A stretch of 24,361 nucleotides of DNA, taken from a virus. Below, piece after piece: positions 20,483 through 24,361 of this stretch. The stretch is taken from IMG/VR virus record IMGVR_UViG_3300005511_000082, positions 1 to 24,361 of that record; one strand, written 5' to 3'. Below the pieces are notes generated by a model. That model searched no databases. It was given only the letters and a program-made list of their open reading frames with translations, and was not told where the DNA came from. A program made the position numbers and the translations under genes. Position 1 is the first letter of the stretch, and every line of letters starts with the position of its first letter.

Positions 20483-21003
20483 TGGCGAAGAACGACTTCC
20501 TCGAAGTGGAGATCTTTGGAGATCGAGCACTCGTCCGCAACCTCGAACAGATGCCCGCCATTGTGCGGGTTCTTTTGGTAGAGAAGGCACGAAGCTGGAT
20601 CAACGCTATCGAAGATCGCGTGCGGGACAACATCAACTCCCGGCTCGGGGAGAAGACCGGCAAGCTATCCGCTGCGCTCGACAGCAAGGTCTATGAAGAG
20701 GACGGCATGGTTCGTGCCCGTGTCTTCTTCAACGATCCGAAGGTGGAGAAGTATGCGAAGGCACTTGAGAAGGGTGCGGTGATCCCGCCGCATATCATCC
20801 GCCCACGGGAGGGCAAGATCCTCGCGTTCTACGCGGCGACCGGTGACAAGGTCTTCGCCACGCAGGTCTTCCACCCTGGTGCCGTGATTGCAGGTCGTCA
20901 CTTCATGCGGGACGCCTCGCGTGTTGGTGCAGCTCAGCTGAGCCGTGACATCAAGAACACGGTGGTTCAAGGTATCCGCCGCAGCATGAGGGGCGAAGTA
21001 TGA
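20482..21003 (+). CDS. HK97 gp10-like connector protein, 173 aa
   Basis: ATG 20482 overlaps the previous stop in TGATG; an upstream open frame from 20344 is shadow. The protein has EVEIFGDRALVRNLEQMPAI and VRVLLVEKARSWINAIEDRV, then RLGEKTGKLSAALDSKVYEE and VIPPHIIRPREGKILAFY, ending with a GRHFMRDASRVG helix. The order of helix, TGKL, beta strands, PHxIxP and a C-terminal helix matches the HK97 gp10 family, which forms part of the head-tail interface in siphophages. It is coupled to the tail terminator gene by ATGA. Confidence is high from motif order and context. Confidence 0.82.
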   Translation: MAKNDFLEVEIFGDRALVRNLEQMPAIVRVLLVEKARSWINAIEDRVRDNINSRLGEKTGKLSAALDSKVYEEDGMVRARVFFNDPKVEKYAKALEKGAVIPPHIIRPREGKILAFYAATGDKVFATQVFHPGAVIAGRHFMRDASRVGAAQLSRDIKNTVVQGIRRSMRGEV

Positions 21004-21476
21004 TCGACGAGGAACTCATCTTCAGCAGGCTCGCCGAGCGCATGGATCGTGTCACCTGGACGCGTGATCCTGCGAAGCCGGACGCCGGTCGGTTCGTCAC
21101 GAAGACCCGTCGCATCAAGCTGTTCTATGAGGTTGCCGCCGAGCTCCAACCCTGGTGTGGGCAAGCCGAGCAGGGGACGACCGAACAGCAGACGTCGGGC
21201 ATGCCCTACAAGTCCATTCTTGAGGCCACCTGGATTATCTATCAGTGTGTGGCCAAAGACCCCAACGCCAAGGCGGTCATCGAGAATAACCTTATCATCG
21301 GCGGTGTGCGCAAGGCACTCGCTCCCTTGCCATCGGACCCTGGGTTCATGGATAAGAGGAACACGCTTGATGGGCTAGTCTATCACTGCTTCATCGGGGG
21401 CCGCATCTTCAAGGACCCCGGCGACATTGATGGTCAAGGGATGATTACCATTCCTATTAAACTTCTGGTACCATAA
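21000..21476 (+). CDS. Tail terminator-like protein, 158 aa
   Basis: The start is ATG 21000 in ATGA overlap. The N-terminus (MIDEELIFSRLAERMDRVTW) and the middle (FYEVAAELQPWCGQAEQG, ILEATWIIYQCVAKDPNAKA, NNLIIGGVRKALAP) fit the small alpha/beta fold of tail terminator proteins (gpU type), which cap the tail tube and join it to the head. The C-terminus is beta (GQGMITIPIKLLVP). The gene lies between gp10-like and tail tube genes, where the terminator normally is. The sequence motif is weak and the call depends mainly on order and size. Confidence 0.7.
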   Translation: MIDEELIFSRLAERMDRVTWTRDPAKPDAGRFVTKTRRIKLFYEVAAELQPWCGQAEQGTTEQQTSGMPYKSILEATWIIYQCVAKDPNAKAVIENNLIIGGVRKALAPLPSDPGFMDKRNTLDGLVYHCFIGGRIFKDPGDIDGQGMITIPIKLLVP

Positions 21477-21487
21477 TGGAGGACATG

Positions 21488-21736
21488 ATGCAGGACGACC
21501 AGAAACTCACCGGGCCCCTCGCCACGACGAAAGCTGCCGATCCGGCAGTCGACACCAAGGCGCCGGAGACGAACGCGAAGCTGGACATCAGCGATGCGAT
21601 CGACAGGGGAGTCGAGGCGTGGTTCGGGAAGGTTGGTCGCAACTCTCCCTTGTCGCGCAACACGGCAGCTCTCAACCACGTGGCTGACAGTCTGCCGATG
21701 CTGAAGGAAACCCTCAATAGGGAGTTTGGGAAATGA
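21488..21736 (+). CDS. Small hypothetical protein before tail tube, 82 aa
   Basis: I place the start at ATG 21488 because GGAGG at 21478-21482 is five bases upstream; ATG 21476, which overlaps the preceding stop as TAATG, would add four residues but lacks a ribosome site. The protein is Ala/Lys-rich at its N-terminus (GPLATTKAADPAVDTKAPET) and helical at the C-terminus (DAIDRGVEAWFGKVG, AALNHVADSLPMLKETLNRE). No family recognised. It is coupled to the tail tube gene by ATGA, so it probably belongs to tail assembly. Function unknown. Confidence 0.65.
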   Translation: MQDDQKLTGPLATTKAADPAVDTKAPETNAKLDISDAIDRGVEAWFGKVGRNSPLSRNTAALNHVADSLPMLKETLNREFGK

Positions 21737-22494
21737 GTCAGTATGTCTTCGGCACCGGTCAGCTGTTCGCTACCGACGCCGACGGGTTGAACCCGATGCG
21801 CTTCGGCGCGCTCCAGGACGTCTCCGTCGATTTCAGCGGGGATATCAAGGAACTCTACGGCCAGTATCAGTTTGCGCTCGACGTGGCCCGCGGGAAGACG
21901 AAGATCGAGTGGAAGGCATCGTCGGGTAACATCGACGTCTCCGCCTTCAACCGTGTCTTCTTCGACCAGACGGTCACCGAAGACAGCGAGCTGATCCAGG
22001 TGTTCAACGAGCACGGCACTGTGCCGGCGATGACGGCCTATACCGTCACTGTCGCGAACGGCGCCGACTTCTACCAGGACCTGGGTGTCTATTACGGCGA
22101 CTCGGGCTTGCCGCTTGTGCAGGTTCCGTCGGGCACCCCGACCATCGGTCAGTACAAGGTCGATTACGCCACCGGCGTCTACACCTTCGCGGCTGCCGAT
22201 GCGAGCAAGGCCATGCTGTTCAACTATATGTACGAGTCGGACAGCTCGGGTGGATCGCTCGAGATCACCAACCAGCTGATGGGCGCGACGCCGAAGTTCC
22301 GCCTGGTCTTGTCGCAGCTGTACGACGGCAAGTCGTTCTCGCTGATCCTGTACAAGGCCGTGTCGAACAAGCTGTCGATGCCGCTGAAGCAGGACGACTA
22401 TCTCATCGGCGAGATGTCGGGCAACGCGCAGGCGGACGACGCCGGCCGCATCGGTCGTCTCACCACGACCTCTGTGGGCGGAGGCGGCGCTTAA
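21733..22494 (+). CDS. Major tail tube protein
   Basis: The 253-residue protein starts at ATG 21733 in an ATGA overlap. It is beta-rich and Gly/Thr/Ser-rich: LFATDADGLNPMRFGALQDV, YGQYQFALDVARGKTKIEWK, then LEITNQLMGATPKFRLVLSQ and FSLILYKAVSNKLSMP, with a flexible end TTTSVGGGGA. The pattern with FGALQDVSVDFS and KIEWKASSGN followed by a GTP..Y.VDYATGVYTF strand pair fits tail tube proteins of siphophages. It lies between terminator and chaperone genes as expected and has strongly biased codons. A GC-rich hairpin follows its stop. The Ig-like C-terminal domains found in some homologues appear to be absent. Confidence 0.82.
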   Translation: MSQYVFGTGQLFATDADGLNPMRFGALQDVSVDFSGDIKELYGQYQFALDVARGKTKIEWKASSGNIDVSAFNRVFFDQTVTEDSELIQVFNEHGTVPAMTAYTVTVANGADFYQDLGVYYGDSGLPLVQVPSGTPTIGQYKVDYATGVYTFAAADASKAMLFNYMYESDSSGGSLEITNQLMGATPKFRLVLSQLYDGKSFSLILYKAVSNKLSMPLKQDDYLIGEMSGNAQADDAGRIGRLTTTSVGGGGA

Positions 22495-22505
22495 GTCGTA
22501 ACGGG

Positions 22506-22527
22506 CGGGGGGCTTCACGGCCTCCCG
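22506..22527 (+). promoter_or_regulatory. GC-rich hairpin after the tail tube gene
   Basis: C-GGGGGGC (22506-22513) pairs with GCCTCCC-G (22520-22527) around the loop TTCACG, with one G-U pair, between the tail tube stop and the next ribosome site. No long T-run follows, so it may be a partial terminator or mRNA-protecting hairpin that lowers downstream expression. Confidence 0.45.
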
Positions 22528-22560
22528 TCCTCTTCATCACTCTTGGGAGGGACAACCCAA

Positions 22561-23022
22561 ATGGCAAAGGTTACTATCGGAGGCACCGAGTACGAGGTGC
22601 CCGAACTCAACTTCGTCGCGCTTGAGAGGGCGTGGCCTTACACCCAGCAGGCTCAGCTGTCGCGTGATCCCATGGAGGCCGTCAATGCCGGTATCCATAT
22701 CATCGCGAGTGGGATCGTCGAGGGTGACAACTTCGACATGGCTGTCTTCAACATCAACCCCGAAGACCTGGCGCCGACGATTGACCGTGAGGAGCAGATC
22801 TTCCACGGCGTCGTCTACTTCCTTCGCAAGAAGTTGAAGGCGACGGAGATCGGGCCGGCACAGCTCGCCATCTTCGAAATCCTCAGGGAGGCCGGCCTGG
22901 AGGCAGAACCGGGGGAACTCCTGGAGATGACGGAGGAGGAGAAGACTTTGATGGAGACTTCAACCCCGTCATCGCAGAGCTCGTCGCCGCAGGATGCGAA
23001 GGAGGAAGCTGGAACGGCGTAA
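22561..23022 (+). CDS. Tail assembly chaperone, short form (G-like)
   Basis: The start is ATG 22561, after GGGAGGGA; a TTG at 22543 is less likely. The 153-residue protein (KVTIGGTEYEVPELNFVALE, AWPYTQQAQLSRDPMEAVNA, LREAGLEAEPGELLEM) is a helical tail assembly chaperone that guides tape measure and tube assembly and is not kept in the virion. The C-terminal 35 residues are low-complexity (TEEEKTLMETSTPSSQSSS), as expected for the unshifted ending of a frameshift gene. The adjacent -1 frame is open through the whole overlap and continues into a good protein. A candidate slip site, G GGG GAA, lies at 22911-22917. Confidence 0.78.
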   Translation: MAKVTIGGTEYEVPELNFVALERAWPYTQQAQLSRDPMEAVNAGIHIIASGIVEGDNFDMAVFNINPEDLAPTIDREEQIFHGVVYFLRKKLKATEIGPAQLAIFEILREAGLEAEPGELLEMTEEEKTLMETSTPSSQSSSPQDAKEEAGTA

Positions 23023-23246
23023 GGAAGCGCTGGTCTTTCCGCAAGTACAAGTACATGCTTGAGCACTGGGGAAAGAACGGACCTCCTGTCTACGTTGCCG
23101 CTGCCGCCTATCTGGGATTGCTCAAGACCCCGCCCAAGGTAAAGAAGGGAGGGCCGGGTAAGACAACCGTCGCTTCCCCACAGGGAGGCGGTGATCTTAA
23201 CGACCTTGTGAAGATGTTCCAGGGTACAGGCGGGATGATCCACTGA
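22911..23246 (+). CDS. Tail assembly chaperone, -1 frameshift extension (G-T-like)
   Basis: This is the C-terminal portion of a probable frameshift product, not an independent gene. The frame is -1 relative to the short chaperone and is open from upstream of the overlap. It encodes an acidic linker (DDGGGEDFDGDF) and then FNPVIAELVAAGCEGGSW, KRWSFRKYKYMLEHW and PPVYVAAAAYLGLLK, ending LNDLVKMFQGTGGMIH next to the tape measure ATG. Shifting at G GGG GAA would give a fusion of about 228 residues. An ATG at 23055 is internal and lacks a good ribosome site. The layout matches the conserved G/G-T arrangement of tailed phages; the slip site is imperfect because the second codon does not re-pair fully. 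Confidence 0.65.
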   Translation, partial: GGTPGDDGGGEDFDGDFNPVIAELVAAGCEGGSWNGVRKRWSFRKYKYMLEHWGKNGPPVYVAAAAYLGLLKTPPKVKKGGPGKTTVASPQGGGDLNDLVKMFQGTGGMIH

Positions 23247-24361
23247 TGGCTGACGAAACCGACAACATTGGCATCAATGTCAACATCAACCCTAGCGGTG
23301 CGGAGACTGGAGGTCGCCGTGCCGCTAAGGCGGTAACTGACGTAGGCAAGGGCGCTGGTGACCTTCAGTCCGCGTTCCGTCGTCTGCAGCAGTCGATCGA
23401 TCCGCTGTATGCGGCACAAGAGAAGTACAACAAGGCCCTGGCCGATAACCGTGCTCTCTTCCGTGAGGGGATGATCGGTGGTCAGGAGTTTGCCGCCGGC
23501 ATGAAGGCCGCGAAGCAGGCGCTCGACCAGGCGCGTGCATCGATCCAGGCGAACAGTGCCGCAGGTCGTCAGGCTGCCGCGGAATTGGCCGCGCAGCGAC
23601 AGAAGGAAATCGCAGATGCCAAGGCGGCCGCCATTGCTGCACGAACGGCTGCACGCGACAAGCTCAATGCTGAACGAGACGCGGCTCGACAGGCAGCCGC
23701 CGAAGTTAGGGCAGCCAAGCAGGCAGAGCAAGCCGCCATCCGAGAAGCCGCGGCCGCAGCGAAAGCAGCTGCTCGAGAAAAGGCCGCTGCAGAACGAGCT
23801 GCTACTGAAGAGGCGCTTGCAGCTGAACGAGCAGCTAAGAAAGAAGAGCAGGATGCCGCCCGAGCAGCAGCCGCAGTAGCGAAGCAGGCAGCGAAGGACA
23901 AGGCGAACGCAGAACGCGAGGCCGCAGCCGCAACACGTAACGCCGCCGAGGAGACTCGTCGTGCGGCGATTGCCGAGCGGCAGCAGGCTCAGGCGTTGGT
24001 CGAACTGCGCGCAGGCCTCGATCCACTCTTCGCCGCGCAGACCCGATACAACTCGACGATGCAGCAGGCGACTGCGCTGCTGATGCAGAACAAGCTTCAG
24101 GAGGGCGAGTGGATTGCGATCCAGCGCCAGGCCAAAGCGCAGATGGACATCAACCAGCGTTCGCTCGGTCGGATGAACACTGCCTATGTTCAGCTCGGCT
24201 ACCAGGCGCAGGACGTCACCGCATCGCTCGCCTCCGGGATCAACCCGCTCGTCATCCTTGCGCAGCAGGGAGGTCAGACTGCAGCCGCACTCTCGACTAT
24301 GGGCGGCGTTGTGGGCAGGGTCGCTGCATTCATGGCAGGACCGTGGGGCGCGGCAATCATC
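23246..24361 (+). CDS. Tape measure protein, N-terminal part
   Basis: The start is ATG 23246, overlapping the frameshift stop as TGATG, and the frame runs off the window after 372 residues. Residues about 25-60 and 255-300 carry two copies of one motif: LQQSIDPLYAAQEKYNKALA and LRAGLDPLFAAQTRYNSTMQ, each followed by a helical segment ending in a basic/amphipathic stretch. Between them, about 100-230, is an Ala-rich coiled coil full of Ala, Arg, Lys and Glu. The end has YQAQDVTASLASGINPLVIL, then AQQGGQTAAALSTMGG, the signature of tape measure proteins of the TMP_2 type. It sets tail length and delivers DNA across the cell envelope. Confidence 0.88.
   Translation, partial: MADETDNIGINVNINPSGAETGGRRAAKAVTDVGKGAGDLQSAFRRLQQSIDPLYAAQEKYNKALADNRALFREGMIGGQEFAAGMKAAKQALDQARASIQANSAAGRQAAAELAAQRQKEIADAKAAAIAARTAARDKLNAERDAARQAAAEVRAAKQAEQAAIREAAAAAKAAAREKAAAERAATEEALAAERAAKKEEQDAARAAAAVAKQAAKDKANAEREAAAATRNAAEETRRAAIAERQQAQALVELRAGLDPLFAAQTRYNSTMQQATALLMQNKLQEGEWIAIQRQAKAQMDINQRSLGRMNTAYVQLGYQAQDVTASLASGINPLVILAQQGGQTAAALSTMGGVVGRVAAFMAGPWGAAII

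Noticed and set aside
21457-22518. Minus-strand open frame of 353 codons opposite the tail tube gene.
   Set aside because: Shadow of the tail tube frame; composition is typical of antisense of GC-biased coding sequence.

Overview
This window is a contiguous piece of a tailed double-stranded DNA phage genome (or prophage). It has siphovirus-type head and tail genes, with an estimated G+C near 59-60%. The large terminase resembles those of alphaproteobacterial phages and gene transfer agents, and the promoters fit a sigma70-like consensus, so an alphaproteobacterial host is likely but not proven. No integrase, lysis cassette, tRNA, CRISPR array or insertion sequence is visible. Both ends are cut: a small membrane protein on the left and the tape measure gene on the right.

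Bases 1-8118 (plus strand) carry about twenty small, tightly packed genes, often joined by ATGA, GTGA or TGATG overlaps. Recognisable products are a MazG-like nucleotide pyrophosphohydrolase, a small HTH protein with a Lys-rich tail, a T7-like ATP-dependent DNA ligase and several Cys-rich zinc-ribbon-like or membrane proteins. The short gaps between clusters hold promoters with exact 17-bp spacers (TTGACN-17-TATNAT). Several of these lie inside inverted repeats. The clearest is at 5971-6017, where the -10 box is exactly the hairpin loop and the ribosome binding site is in the stem.

Bases 8137-10059 (minus strand) form a four-gene operon: a small basic protein, ThyX (flavin-dependent thymidylate synthase), a Cys-motif protein and a DUF1643 protein. 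A lone plus-strand gene at 10166 encodes an acidic protein with strongly biased codons behind its own promoter. It meets a second minus-strand pair (11923 to 10624), which includes an HTH-containing protein with its own promoter.

Bases 11990-24361 (plus strand) are the morphogenesis operon in canonical order: small terminase, large terminase, portal, prohead protease with a long scaffold-like extension, major capsid protein with an apparent Ig-like insertion, HeH-like small protein, head-tail adaptor, gp10-like connector, tail terminator, small protein, tail tube, tail assembly chaperone with a probable -1 frameshift extension, and tape measure. RNA hairpins follow the two genes expected to be most highly expressed (capsid and tail tube).

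Functionally, the left part would supply nucleotide metabolism, DNA joining and regulation, and the right part builds the head and tail. The least expected features are the promoter-in-hairpin leaders, a repeated structured leader element (4747-4816 and 6754-6824) whose closing stem is preserved by G-U pairs, two genes without an obvious start at the gene boundary (large terminase, DUF1643), and a strong excess of the heptamer CCTGTGG/CCACAGG.
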